A DNA stretch of 58,717 nt from Pelomyxa schiedti (GCA_020536535.1 JAHLWZ010000331.1:1748-60464), one strand, 5' to 3'. Shown: positions 1-12,184, numbered from the stretch's first letter. Made by a program: numbers and translations. Notes: generated from the sequence alone by a model not told the origin.

Positions 1-111
1 TGGTATGTGTTTCAAATCAGTGGGGAAAAAAAAAAAAAAAACCGATCAACCCACCAACCTACCAAGCCATCCCTGTCCTATGTAATTCACTCCCACTAAC
101 AATGTGAACAG

Positions 112-279
112 CCTTCAGTGGACCACCTGTCATACTTGATGCGGCACATCTTCGCGCACCCACAAGAGGCCAAGGCAAGGGGCGCCCTCGCACGCCACAA
201 AATCGTCACTCACTACTCCCAAGAGCGTGTGGCAGCTCTGGTACTCGACAGACTCACATCCCTCACAAGCAAGAGATAA
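112..279 (+). CDS. 3'-terminal exon of an upstream gene (glycosyltransferase-like tail)
   Basis: An AG acceptor at 110-111 follows an intron that probably starts at the GTATGT near base 3. The exon reads in one frame to TAA at 277-279. The peptide begins PSVDHLSYLMRHIF and ends near RVAALVLDRLTSLTSKR. It contains a basic stretch (ARGALARHKIVTHYSQERVA) that resembles the C-terminal helix of GT-B glycosyltransferases, where a run like R-x-x-V-x-x-x-x-S-x-E-x-V-A follows the sugar-nucleotide site. That family call is a weak resemblance only. The body of the gene lies left of the window. The next gene's ATG is only 47 bp after this stop. Confidence 0.5.
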   Translation, partial: PSVDHLSYLMRHIFAHPQEAKARGALARHKIVTHYSQERVAALVLDRLTSLTSKR

Positions 280-326
280 CAGATTCGTGTTGGAAACCGT
301 TTCTTCCCAAAAAAAAAAAAAAACCC

Positions 327-2156
327 ATGTCATCAACACTCGCAGCAGACAAGGCAGCCACCAACCTGGTGTTGCCGCAACCCACATTGCCTCTGACAGG
401 ACAAAACCAGCCAGATAACTCCATTGTGGGAGCAACAACGGCCGCTGCAAATGCACCTCAACCCCTACCTCTGCAACCCATAACTACGGGTGCAGTCCGG
501 CAAAACAAGCCGGGGTTTTGCAACCATTATTTTGAGGGCAAGCACAGATTTTGCGGGCTTCCTGTGCACAAGGGGATGATGTACTGCGTCACGCACGCAC
601 CCGCTTCTGTTTTGCACACGATGCCTTGTCCGATAGACCCCTCTCAGTACGTGTGCACGTTCAACTGTATTGTGGGAATGTGATGGCGTAGGATTTAGAT
701 TAGACATTTTGGATTATACTGATGTACCTTTTTTTTTTCACCACTTTTTTTGTAGCACTATTTTTGTCAAGGATTTGGAGAAACACTCTAAGAGGTGCCC
801 TGGTAATAAGCTCAATATCAAACCACCATTTTTCGTTCAAGACATCAATATTGGTATGGTATCCTATGTGTTCCAGGAGCAACTTATAATGTAATACAGG
901 GACGGATTCAGAGGAGAGCACACTTCCATCAAATGAATCGGATTCATGCCTTCAAGCTGATACTGTGCTAATCTCCAAGGTAAATGCGGCCTGGTTAAAG
1001 TGGAAACATATTCTCAATGTGCAAGTCAGTCACATATCTCATCCAAATTGTACTTGTCCTCCACTTGACACTAAAGTAGAGAAAACAGCGCAATTTAAAG
1101 GTTCAGTATTTCTTCATTTCTCTTGTTTGACCTAAATGGTTCCTAGCTTCACAGAAACATACACCCCAAATTTCTTCAATACTAGCTCATATGGCCAACA
1201 AGGGATTGGCTAACTTAGATACCAGTAGACAAGAGGAATCTCAACAATCATCAACCTCGCCTCCCAGTGCTGAAGCAGCCTCTGCAACTACAACAACCAT
1301 AAACAGTTCCCAACTTAATTCGCCATCGTTCTGCTATCTAGAGTTTGGCGCAGGAAAAGCCCATTTGACAAGAGCACTGATGGAAGTGGTTTCACTGAAT
1401 CACACATTTTGCTTAGTTGACAGAGGCAAGTTCAGGCATGGTGTGAGTATCCAACGTACAAAAAAAAATTTAAACCAACACAATCCACAGGCTGAGAAGG
1501 GCAGATCAGCTCGAACAATCGAGAGGCTAAGAGTCGACATTAAAGACTTGGATATCTCTAAAGTTAGTGTTATTCACAACTCCACCACTCTAGTTGCTTA
1601 TGGGAAGCATTTGTGTGGGGCAGCCACTGATCTGTCACTGAGGTTGTAAAATAATCCAGGTGGAAATATCACCGTTCTAATTATAACCAAAGGTGCATGA
1701 ATGGGTGCCGACAACCATGTGCTATTTTCATTGCGTTGTGCTGCTACCATAAGTGCTCTTGGAGACCATACATAAGTAAATCACTTTCTCAACATTTACC
1801 CGTAACAATCACCGAAGACAAACAATTTCTCGCTGAAAATGGATTCACTGTGGGTGATTTCCCGCGCCTGTGTGCACTCACCAGGTTTTGTGGATAGATA
1901 TTGGGTAGAACTATCTAAAGATACTGACACTTACTCCCGCAGCTGGTATACGAGTGGAGTCAGAGAGGAACAAGCCACTCCAGAGCAAAGAGCAGACGCA
2001 CAAGAGCGAGCACAAATCGGGCGACATGCAAGGGATGTTATGTTGATAGGCCGGCTGATGAAGTTGTCACAGTGGGGGTTCAATTGCGAAACCTTTGAGT
2101 ATGTACCAGATACAATTTCTTTGGAAAACTTGCTGCTATTCGCTTCCAGAAATTAA
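327..2156 (+). CDS. TRMT13: tRNA 2'-O-methyltransferase TRM13-like
   Basis: TRM13 enzymes 2'-O-methylate position 4 of tRNA acceptor stems using S-adenosylmethionine. The spliced protein starts MSSTLAADKAATN. It carries the N-terminal zinc finger (CNHYFEGKHRFCGLPVHKG...YCVTH), then a CHHC finger (PCPIDPS-H...HSKRCPGNKLN) and the FFVQDINIG linker. The methyltransferase part has the SAM motif LEFGAGKAHLTRAL, then VDIKDLDISKV, GKHLCGAATDLSLR and the ALCCYHKCSWR block, and ends TISLENLLLFASRN. Introns inferred at about 647-755, 854-899, 1101-1146, 1443-1490, 1643-1692, 1776-1817 and 1885-1942 all keep frame and join family motifs. The 1776-1817 intron is a multiple of three and open, so it is chosen only because removal improves the family match. 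The ATG at 327 is the first in frame. No catalytic motif is missing. Confidence 0.92.
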
Positions 2157-2273
2157 GAGTACTCTTACTCTGTTGTTTTGAAAGAAAAGCATTCTAGTCA
2201 TAGAGAAGGATAAAAGAGTTTTTATTTGGAGAAAAAGCCACTGTTACAAGGCAATGCAGAGGTCTTAAGGATT

Positions 2274-2815
2274 TTATCTGCTGTGGAGCTCCCTGTGGTG
2301 CTGAGATAGAGCACAGCAGCCGCAGCAGAATGACAGTATACAGTCACCAGCAACTCCTCCCTGAAGGGGGATTTAGTTGTGATTGACGTGGGTTGCTTGT
2401 GCTTTGTGCTAGGTTACATACATCAATGTTGTACTTGTTTCGTATGGATTGCCTTTGCTGGCATGTGGGGAAGAAAGACAACCCACAAATGGCCAAGAGA
2501 CAAAAGATAGCTGCATTTACCACCATACTGTTTTATATTTGGTTAAATCATAAGTCAATATAAGTGGCTATGTTAAGAGAAAAGACACCTGTTACCCATA
2601 ATTCCCTCGCCGTGCTTCTCAGCATTCATACCATATTGAACGCAAGGAATGCACCAAGAAATCAAGCCTGGGGCGAGGGTCAAAAAAAACTCCGGGAAAA
2701 AAAAGAAAAAAATGAAAAACACACATGAAACTGGGTCGCTCAAGCAACCGCAGAATTTGCTGTTCCACTTGTCCTGTGGCTCAATGGCGTTGGCAATCTT
2801 CTCCAGCGAATCCAT
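2274..2815 (-). CDS. PLAC8 / cysteine-rich (cornifelin-like) family protein
   Basis: The start is MDSLEKIANAIEPQDKW. Splicing three introns gives the PLAC8 signature in order: W-x-x-x-F-C-G-C-L-S-D-P-V-S-C, then WCIPCVQYGMNAEKHG, a hydrophobic segment (AIFCLLAICGLSFFPTC), the basic RQSIRNKYNID, and a terminal Cys block GDCILSFCCGCCALSQHHRE followed by LHSR and stop. PLAC8 proteins are small membrane-associated Cys-rich proteins implicated in metal handling or organ-size control in plants and in other roles in animals. The role here is unknown. The first intron (about 2672-2725) is very T-rich on the coding strand. Length is about 115 residues, normal for the family. The gene is tail-to-tail with TRMT13, with 117 bp between stops. 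Confidence 0.88.
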
Positions 2816-3101
2816 GTCGCTAAAAGGGTCGTGTATTGTTTTCTGTTTTTCTTTTTTCTTTTCGTGCCTCTTACAAATCTTAAAAGCACAAACACATATT
2901 TCGGCCTCCGCGAAAAGACAATCCCAGAAAATGAAAATAGAAAGCAGCGTTGCTTACAGTCCAGATGTGTCCAAGCGCTTGGGGGGTCAGGGGCTTGTGG
3001 GTTCAGGCCACTCCGTCACTTGCCAGATTGGAGTGGCCTGAGGGGCCTGGTCTGCTTCAGATTCACAGAAAACCCTCTTGAGATTGATTTAAAAATATTA
3101 G

Positions 3102-6100
3102 ATGTCCCTTGTGCAACCGGGCAACGATGTAGTGGTTCCAGACGCCACGCCGCCGTCACCATTAATAGCCCCCCTCCCTATATCATTTGACCCTCAGGCC
3201 ATATTGAGCAACGACGATCTTGCCCCCTCGACTTCAACGACGACGCCCGGCGTGGCTCTGGAGCCGCCACTGCAACCCCCGCAAGCTGTAGACAGCGTTC
3301 CCATAATTACGGCGCCGACGCCCACGCCGGGGACAAATGCAGCCACAACCACGACAGTGACGGCAGCGACTACGACGATGGCGTCACTACCCACTAGTGC
3401 AAATTGCGGGGACCCACCCGCGGGCGAGGCGGTGGGGCCAGGGGCGGAGGAAAAGGGACCCGCGAGGGACGACGCACCCACGGCGACCAGCGCGCACGAG
3501 CAGCGGGGCGAGGGCGAGGGCGAGATTGGGCCCCGCGGCAGGGAGCACGAGGCGGTGGGAGGGGAGCGGGGGCCAGCGGCTGGGAAAGGGGAGGAAGAAG
3601 GGGCGCGGGCCGAGGCCTGGGGAGCAGCGGGGCGGGTGGGGGACCAGCGGGGGGGCAGGGACCAAGGCAGAGAACGATTCGCGATGACGTTTGTTCTATT
3701 CTCCTTGTTACTTACTTACTTGCTTACTCCAAATCCACACATAACCAACAACTAAACAAACAAACAAACAAAAAACAAAAAAAAAACAAAACAGTGAAGT
3801 TGAAGAGTTGATCGATTTGTGTTGTGCTGTGGAGGAGCTTCTTACACCCCTCCAGGCATCAAGTGACTTGCCCAACACCCCCACCCCTCTGACCCCTCCC
3901 AATGTTTGCATGGACTTTGACGCTGAGCTGGAGCTACACCCTAATTCTGCTATGCAAGAGAAGGAGAAAGAAGTGGGCAGACCCGTAAACACAACTTGTC
4001 CGGGAATCAAAGCTACAACGCCGGAAGAAACTGTAATTCAGTCCACCCAAACACATGCCCCGTGGCAACCTAGTGAGAATGGCACATTGGAACGCTCGCA
4101 AGTAAATCAATCATCTGCTCAGGCAATGAAGTTTTTCAGTAAGGAATTATTTGGTTCACTAGGCAGCAATATGTCATCCCCCGTCCCTCCAGTGAAATCA
4201 GGAAAACGCTTCCGTTGCTCTGCTGTTCTTGCAGCCGCCATTTCCAGTAATCCTCCTGTCACAACCCTCCGTAATAGTGTTCCAATCCCTGCCGTGTCAG
4301 GAAGGAATGAAATTCCCCCCACCCTCAACAGCCAAGTATGTACCAACAACCCTGACGGCTCAAGTAATCTGAATTCAGATCAATCTGTCCTTATCCCCAA
4401 AAGAACAAACACTGAAAAAGTGACACACCCCCAAAACCCTGGTGATACTTCACTCCAACCTGGAATAGTGCCTTCTTCAAAGCCCAAAAGACCTAAGTAT
4501 GCCCCAGTTTCGGTCTCTGCCTCATGTGCAATGCCAGGAGCTGACACCAACTCACTCACTATGCGCAAACCAACAAAACCTGATAGCTTGTGCCCAAAGC
4601 CAAAAAGCAAACCCATAGACACCCCGAGATCCACCCCTGAGCACCAAAAGGCACTTACAAGTCCAGCTCAGGCTCAAATAACATCAACCAAACCAGAGAC
4701 CCCCAAGATTGAAAGCACCCCAATTTGTGAGAGTGATAAGCAAAAGTCACACATGGAGATCTTGCACCCCCCCAAAGATACCGTACACAAAGAACTCTCC
4801 CCTGAAATGCTTCCTTCTAACACTACTGTTGCCACTTCTCTTCCCTCGCACCCTCCAAGTATGACGGCCACCCCCATGCCAATAATTTCTCTTTCCTCAA
4901 AACCATCAGAACCTCCGTTGCCAACCACAGTTCACCAGCACAAGCATCATAAAACTACTCACACACATCACCACCCATCTCAAGGGATAAAAGACACTGC
5001 GTCAATTAATGAAGGCATTTCATTTTGTGTGCCTGAGGAACCTCCGCTGAGAATCATCCCAAACAAACAACCCCACGACCTTCCAATGTCACAGACCTTT
5101 AGTGATCACCTTCCTCTTAATGACCAACCTTCTAATATTCCTGCAGCTGCTACCTCTCACACCCCTGGAGCCAATCCACCCTCCAACGACGGACCCAAAT
5201 CTCAGAAACTGCCAAATAGAAGATCTCAGCAACGACTCTCTGCACCCCCATTGAAGACCAAACCACAAAAAGAAACACCTCCCAATGCTCCCTCCCTCAC
5301 GAGGCAAGCACCTATTGTCACTCAACCCCCTGTGGCAGAACACACCGCAACCCCCAATCCTCAGGCGCCACATACAGTCAGATTACCCCTCTGCAGAAAA
5401 TCCCGACATTCCCCCACAATGCCTTCAGGCTCAGGTAACAATACAAAATCAGCATTGCAGGAGAATAATGGCATAGAAGTAATAAATCACGTCTCATCTC
5501 AAAACATCAGTCTGCCTCTAAGTTCTGAAAATAATTCTGTGCTGCATTGTGCTCCTGCTCCCATTCCCATGCTTTCACAAGAAAATCAGGGGCTAGACCA
5601 GTCACTTAACCAAATTCCACAAACTCTACCAAGCAGTACAACAGTACTGCAATCACAAAAACCGCCACTTCCTTATGAAAATGGCCTAGCAAGTCAAAAC
5701 TCTTTGAAATCTGAAGTTCAATCCAGTGATTTAGCACTCAAGACGGATTGCATTGAAAAGGAGGATTCGTTTGAAGAAACTGTGTGCCAACCAAACCCTG
5801 CTAAAAGAAGGAAGCAGTGTACACCTGCAATGCAAGTAAAATGGCATAAACTCACTATGCGGCATTCAGCTCTCTCTATTCAAGAGCACCGAAGATATTT
5901 ATTTTTGGAAGAAAAGGTAACTCCTCATTGCATAATGCACTTTAATGTGGCTTTCAGGTAATTGAAGACAAAAAGCAGCAGGAAAATGGAGAGAAACCAT
6001 ATTTAGAGGAACAGGTGCACTAACTGAGATTATGTAGTTATCTCAATGACACACACACACAAAAAAAAAAAAAGGATCACATGGAGTTGAAAAATTTGCG

Positions 6101-8656
6101 AATGAGAGTTGAAAAGGAACGGCAAGAATACTTTGATCACAGTCTACAGTATCGTTAATCATATTGTTTAAAGTTAACTTCTTTACCTCAGTGAAGTTAA
6201 AGTGAATAAGGAATATTTTTCGTATATTCATGTTGAGGTTCGAGCCCAAGTCGAGGTACATATTTCTCCAAGATAAACAGAGCCTAAAAAAAAAAAGGAG
6301 TACATTACTGCACTGAAAGCAAAAGTAAAAGCATACTACCCAAGGTATTATATTGAATGTGGAAGGCTGGATATCAGGAATATCAACAGTAGTCCTACAT
6401 CACCGGACCACGTCCTGACACCAGTTGCAAGACTATTTGAGAATGTAGATTTTTCCTTTTTAAAAAACCGAGATTAACATATTAAGGGGGAAATATTAGA
6501 GTGCAACCCCAAAATTGTTACTAAATATCTGTCACCTGCGAGCTCTGAAGAGTTACACATACCACCCCATACCAAGCTCTTCTTTAAAGAGTCCAAAGCG
6601 ACAGAGCCCACAACTAAGTGGCGTAAGCAGGTACTCAAAAAAAAAAAACAACTTAAATTAAATTAAATTAAAATAAACGCTCGAAGGTTATGCCACTGGT
6701 AAGTGAGGATGCCACTGTCAAGGCTTTAATATCTTGTACCAAAGTTGATGTGGTACTTTCTTCGTCTGTCCTCAAGGCTCTTGCAGGCACTGCATATGCA
6801 CAACCGTGGGAATTGCCTGGGCTAATTGTTTCCACAAGCCCACCTGGTTTCTGGAAATTCTTCTCTTTTCTTACTGTCTAACAAGTGAACTAGGTTGCAC
6901 AACTCCCATAAGGACATTGCTTCTTGATAAGCCATTGGTTAAACAGCAACTGACACCACGTGAGGTTAATACATTATTCTATAAGGCTGCTTTCCAGACA
7001 CGAGTGCTCTGGCATCTGAAAGGTGATGAGGCGGAGTCTCTGGAGTTGGAGTCTGAAAATGTAAGTGAAATTTGAGATTATCTTAACGTGAAGTGTTAGG
7101 TTCCAGAAAATGTGTCAAGTCATCTTGGAAAAGGTGGCGTTTCTCTCCTCGCCAAAATACCTTTACCTCATGGCTGGAACCAGACTTACTATCTCTGGTC
7201 ACTTGGCGAATTGAATATTTTAATTAGGTGCAAGATTCACTCCATGATGACAACCCCCGACTCCCCATCCGTATGAATATTTTTTCTCCAATGTTGAATA
7301 ACGTTTATGAACAGGGCTTTTGGTTCACAAGTTTATTTCCGAAGCTGCATTATAGGCTTTCTGTTGGCTTGGAAGATGAAGTTTCCATTGATGTTGCACA
7401 ATGGTGGATACATACATATATCCGACCAAGATCTTCACAGGACACACCCTGCAAGCTGCTGTTAGGTATTGCCTCCTATCAACTAGCTAAAAGAAAAATC
7501 CTGAACTGTACCCAGGTAACATCGATGTTTTCAAGTCGTCCTTGCACTCCCTGGAGCTCCGAGATTTCAAAGAAATTCTTAAACCAGGGCACACTTTCAA
7601 GTAATTGCTCAATTCACAGACATTCACCTCTCAGTATTTACTTTGTAGACCTGAAGTTACATTTAAGTATATGCACTACATCCTCAGAGGCATAGCACAA
7701 CAACCCATTGGTCAATATATGATCCATTACAACGCACCTTACATAAAAATCATGAGAAGCACCCCAACACCAGCTCCCCCACCCCCTCCACAAGCATCAT
7801 TTCAGCTTAACATTCCCCAAGGTATTTCTCCCCTCAATCTTTACAACACTAACATTTTATCCAGCTCCTCCAACATACGACTTGCACAAGTATTTCAATT
7901 TCTGTGATGATAAATATTTTACACCTTTAGGTCCCAAGAAACAGCTGGTTCCATTGACCTCAGCAGTACATATCTGAGCTACCGCCGAATTTGGAAACAC
8001 GTTGAACACCGGATCCCTTATACCTTCCCCCCATTACCACCTCTTCCCGATAAACCAATCCCAATTCCTGAGGAGGAGCCTCATATTCCCCATTGCTTCA
8101 TTTTCACCAAAACAGGTGCTTGCAGCCAAGGGCTCGAGGTATGGACTAGTATATTTTATCTTCTACTAATTTGCCCTAGTGTCCATACCCTCACTGGAAT
8201 TCTGAACAGCTCAACCGAGAAATGCAATTCATCCTTGCTGGCTACGTACAAAACAACCACCAAAATGAGAGACAGCCGCCGGTGTCAAAGCAGAAATTTA
8301 AGCAGAAGCAGAAACAAAAGACAAAAGCATCCAAGAAGCGAAACAAAAGAAAGGCTCGGCACTCGGAATTGCCCCCAGATAAACCTCAATTCACCGGAAA
8401 CGGAAATCCCCAGCAAGTTCATACTACTACAACAACCACAACAACGATTCCTCAGCAACAGCAACAGCAGTCCACACCCATAATTCCACCACAGCAAGAA
8501 CACCACGCAGCAACCAATACCGCCCCCAACTCCAGCAATGCACTGCATTCATCCCAACAAGAACCAATAGCTTCTTCCACACACAACCCCTCACAACAAC
8601 CACAACTACAAACAACAAACCCCAGCACACTACCACCCAATCATAACTCTCTATAA
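3102..8656 (+). CDS. Large low-complexity protein with ICE2/NARG2-like C-terminal domain
   Basis: This is a multi-exon gene. It starts MSLVQPGNDVVVPDATPP and runs through a GC-rich Gly/Arg/Glu stretch, then (after an intron at 3689-3794) more than 700 residues rich in Pro, Ser, Thr and Gln. About 12 further short introns follow. The C-terminal third is structured: YYIECGRLDIRNINSS, an LWSLGELNILIRCKIHS block, then CKLLLGNIDVFKSSLHSLEL, RDFKEILKPGHTFK, YILRGIAQQPIGQYMIHYNA and HRIPYTFPPLPPLPDKP. These match my memory of the NARG2/ICE2 C-terminal domain (little elongation complex subunit 2, acting in snRNA transcription by Pol II). After that comes a Lys-rich and Gln/Thr-rich tail ending NPSTLPPNHNSL. 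Two internal introns (ending 6074 and 6297) have poly(A) before AG. The segment 6435-6476 is read as an intron because it carries an in-frame TAA. The domain call is by eye; the N-terminal region gives no homology clue. Confidence 0.65.
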
Positions 8657-8858
8657 CCACATGCACACAACAGAACCACTTGTACTTCCTCTTAGGCTGA
8701 GTCACATTAGGGAAAAAAAAAAAAACCAACAACACCCGGCACTGACTGGGCTTCCTGGCAAACAATCAAAAAAAGAAAAAAAAAATCAGGGCAACTGTTT
8801 AGGCTAACAAGTATCAAATCACAAAAAGAAAAACAAAGAAAAAGACGGAGATTTGGAG

Positions 8859-11200
8859 ATGGTAAGATTACGGGGGCGACGTGCCACGTGTCCACAAACA
8901 ACGTAACACACATCACAGGTAGTTCTCGCCGCAGCCGTGTGCACTAAATCTGGACGCGGTACAGCCTCCCACTCACTTCGTTTTTTGCCGCATGTTTTTG
9001 TGTTGTCATACGTTCGTGAAAACCGTAACACTTCGATAGTACTTTTTTCCCGGCAGTACGTGGAAATGACACGTGCTGGCATATCGGGGCTGTTGGCAGC
9101 CTTTACGAAACGTTGCACCGACACCAGTGATCCAGACAGACAACACACATACATAGAAACAGAAAATGTCAGGTACTTTCCTCCTCCAATGACACAGCTT
9201 CTTTTTAATGGGGTTTATTCATCAAGGTACCTATATCAGCCAATGGAGGAGCTAGTGATGGTAATTGTAACTTCCAAAATGAGCAACATTGTGGACGACC
9301 TTGATACACTTCACCTTTACACAAAACTGGTTTGTTTTCCTTCCTGCTTCTACTGTCACCCTCCCTCTTCAGTAGCCATAATAAACTATTGATACAAACA
9401 TATAGGTCTCTACCTATGTACGGCAATTGAATGAAAGGTGCTTGATGGAATCGGTGTGGGATTTAATTTCCGCATTCGATGAGCCCATCACATTTATGGG
9501 GTGAGATAGATTTGAATTATAACAACAGGCAACTAACACTTGATAGTTATAAGGAAAAAGTATCAATTGGGCAAATTAAAAATTTCGTTGAAATGGACAG
9601 TCACGAAGAGAAGATGAGAGTTGCGGACATGGAAGAAAAAATTCGTAATGTTCAACGAATAGCAAATGAAAAGGCAAACCAGTTCAAGGAACAGAGAGAG
9701 GCTGCAGAGCGTGCAGCAAAATTTGCGCGTGGCAGTGGTATCCCAATGAGTGGTGGGTCAGGGGGAATTCCAAGCCCGTCCGCCTTGGTGTCAGCTGCAA
9801 CAGGGGCAAATCAGGCAACACCCATCCCTGCTGCTTATGTTGTGAAAGACACACCGTATGATGTCTTCTCTAAAATCCCTTTTTACGATAGAAAGTGTTG
9901 TAATTCCACTTAGGAAACCAGGATCAGCCGCAGCAGAAGCCCCCTCTTCAACAAAAGGAATGCAACTAGGGAAAAAACCTGCTACTGCCCAGTCCAATGA
10001 ATTCCTTGATCAAGTTGCTAAAGAAGGTTGCGCTTTTCCTTTCAAGTTCTGAGTAACTGATTTTTTTTAAGACAGAGGATTTGTTGTAAATCCAATTGCA
10101 GAGCCAGCGCCTGAGGAACCCACCGTGAAGCCTCCAACTAGTGCAGTGGCACCCCCAGTTACCGCTGTAGTGGCAAAACCAGCAGTAAGAAGGGAGAGGT
10201 ATTTTGAGTAGGTACAATTCCTGAAAATCTCACCCTGTCTTCAGTGTCCACATCAACATACAAGAAGCCCTTAGGGCCAAAGGTGTTGTGGAAGGAATTG
10301 TTGACACTATGGAGGTTGCTGGGGACCTTGCCATTACCATAGCGGACCCTAAATATGCCAAACTTTATGTTAAAGCTACCACTAATCCTAAGTATCTTTA
10401 CAATGTATGTCACCTCTTTGTTTCCTCAGTTTTACAAAATTCAGACACACCCCCAAATTGATAAAGTGCGTTTCACCAAAGAGAGTGGTGTCATCGCAGC
10501 CAAGGATCCTAATCGTCCTTTCCCAGTGGGAAATGCCATTACTGTCGCAAAGTGGCGATTACAATCTAAAGAATCTCTCCCTGTGATAAGTTTGTCCTTC
10601 ATCATGTGACTGAATACTAACATATTCCCCAAACAGTTAACTGCTTCCCATCTATCTTCGAACAGGGCATCACCCTAAATTTGGAATGCACAGTAGGATC
10701 TGCCACAGACCTCACAGATATAGAGATAGCCATTCCCTGCCCGTGAGTGTACTGTTCGTGGAGTGCTGAACTGTGTTACTAATGCCATTTCAGGGCTGCT
10801 CCGCAAGTAACACAGCTTGAAGGTGAACAACGGATGGAGGGAGGAATGCTTATTTGGCACATACCGCTTCTGGACGATGACCTCCCGTCTGGAACAATAG
10901 AGTTTACTTGTGCAGGGACTTCACTCAATACCTCTCAATTTTTCCCTATGTCTATAACCTACCAGTCTCAGAGATCGCTAAGCGGTTTGGAAGTATGTTG
11001 CGCCTTTTTCTTCGCCGCCGTTTAAACGCTGTCTGTGGTCTAATCAACGCCAAACACACACACACACAAAAAAAAAAAAAAACAAGATCGAGGGTGTCTA
11101 CAACGCAGACAACGAACCTATACCCTTCAGCAAGGAAACAACAATCAAAGTAGACTCCTTCACTATCTTCAACGCAGTAGCGGACGCACAAGCTTCATAA
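8859..11200 (+). CDS. ARCN1: Coatomer subunit delta (delta-COP)
   Basis: Delta-COP is a subunit of the COPI coat for Golgi-to-ER and intra-Golgi vesicles. The first coding exon is only the ATG (8859-8861). After the intron 8862-8918 the protein reads VVLAAAVCTKSGR, then SRQYVEMTRAGISGLLAAF, QHTYIETENVRYLYQPMEEL, SNIVDDLDTLHLYTKL and FVEMDSHEEKMR. This is the longin-type N-terminal domain and the conserved linker helix. The mu-homology domain follows: RESVHINIQEALRAKG, IQTHPQIDKVRFTKES, FPVGNAITVAKWRLQS, INCFPS, IEIAIPCP and GGMLIWHIPLLDDDLPSG. It ends in FSKETTIKVDSFTIFNAVAD. All core blocks are present. One intron (10405-10429) is just 25 nt and another (10993-11086) ends in a long A tract. 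Spacing from the previous stop is about 200 bp. Confidence 0.95.
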
Positions 11201-11329
11201 CGATGTTGCAACAACCGCGAAATGTGAAAACACATGCCTTACACATTAGACCTTAGAACTTAGCACACCCTCACTTTTTTCACATAATCATCGGAAATTT
11301 TCAAAGACGCCATCAAGTTGGTTTTTGTT

Positions 11330-12071
11330 TCAGAACCAGTGCTCGCCGTGCTGTATCCAACAAAGCTCGGTGCCGTCCAGTGTGCACCTTGTGCTCGTGC
11401 GGACAACTACCTCCACCCTCTTCACGCCAGGCAAGATGAGCTCGTATCTGCCGCGCCCTGCGACGTTGTAGGTTCCCAGCCAGTGCCTGTCGCCCTTGTC
11501 GACGCGCACGGAGTGGGTGTCTGGGTCCATCCAAAGAGTGACGCAGCACGAAGGGGGGGAGGCGGAGCTGCTGGCCGCCGAGCAGCCTTTTTCGAGGCAG
11601 TGGGCCGGAGTGAGCTCGGTTGCCCAGCCTTGATATAACCTCCTGCGGCACGGGAAGGGCTCGTGCACCAGCAAGCGTGAATGAACTTCCTCTAGGTACA
11701 AGTAAGCGGCAGCGTGCCTGCACTGGGACCATGTTTCGTAGTCAATGGGCGGCAGAGCGGCGGGATCCTGTGAATGGCATATTTTGTAAGAGGGAAAGCT
11801 AGCTGGGTGGGAATTGCCATACCAAGAGAAGGTCAAAGACGAACTTTGCGGCCTCCACGCTGATTCCTTCAATGTATTGCACAGCTGTGTTATTTACGGT
11901 GCCGCTCCTTCCAAAGTACAACAGAGATGTCTTGGGAACTAGAGCAGCAGGAATCATCAGGTAACCACCAGATCCACCCATTTGTGCATCTTGCCCTGGA
12001 ACTGACGGGAAGTGATACCACAAAACAGTAGACACAGCACTTTGTGAGTAACCCACCACACTTTGCTCCAT
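11330..12071 (-). CDS. Hypothetical protein, unknown family
   Basis: I do not recognise this gene. Two exons are evident: the first begins MEQSVVGYSQSAVSTVLWYH and ends near AAKFVFDLLL. A GTATGG...CACAG intron of about 60 nt (about 11769-11828) then joins to DPAALPPIDYETWSQCRHAA. The second exon is Cys-containing and GC-richer, with CLEKGCSAASSSA, SCCVTLWMDPDTHSVRV and an Arg/Val-rich end (LPGVKRVEVVVRTSTRC) closing in GEHWF-stop. I see no signal peptide, no membrane segment and no obvious catalytic motif. The pattern VDKGDRHWLGTYNVAGRGRY suggests alternating beta strands. It lies downstream of a possible small gene on the same strand and is tail-to-tail with delta-COP (130 bp between stops). 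Confidence 0.6.
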
Positions 12072-12184
12072 ACTGTATATCTTATGATTTTATTATCTTC
12101 TGGATCTCCCATTCCTCGCTCACCCAAATACAGTCAGTCAGGGCACTACTGTCACAAAAAGGAAAGAAATAAACAAAATAAACG

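Noticed and set aside
3387-3811. Three overlapping plus- and minus-strand ORFs in the GC-rich part of the ICE2-like gene
   Set aside because: GC-rich DNA lacks stops in all frames. Only the frame starting at 3102 splices into the downstream exon (FAM-TEVEELIDLC).
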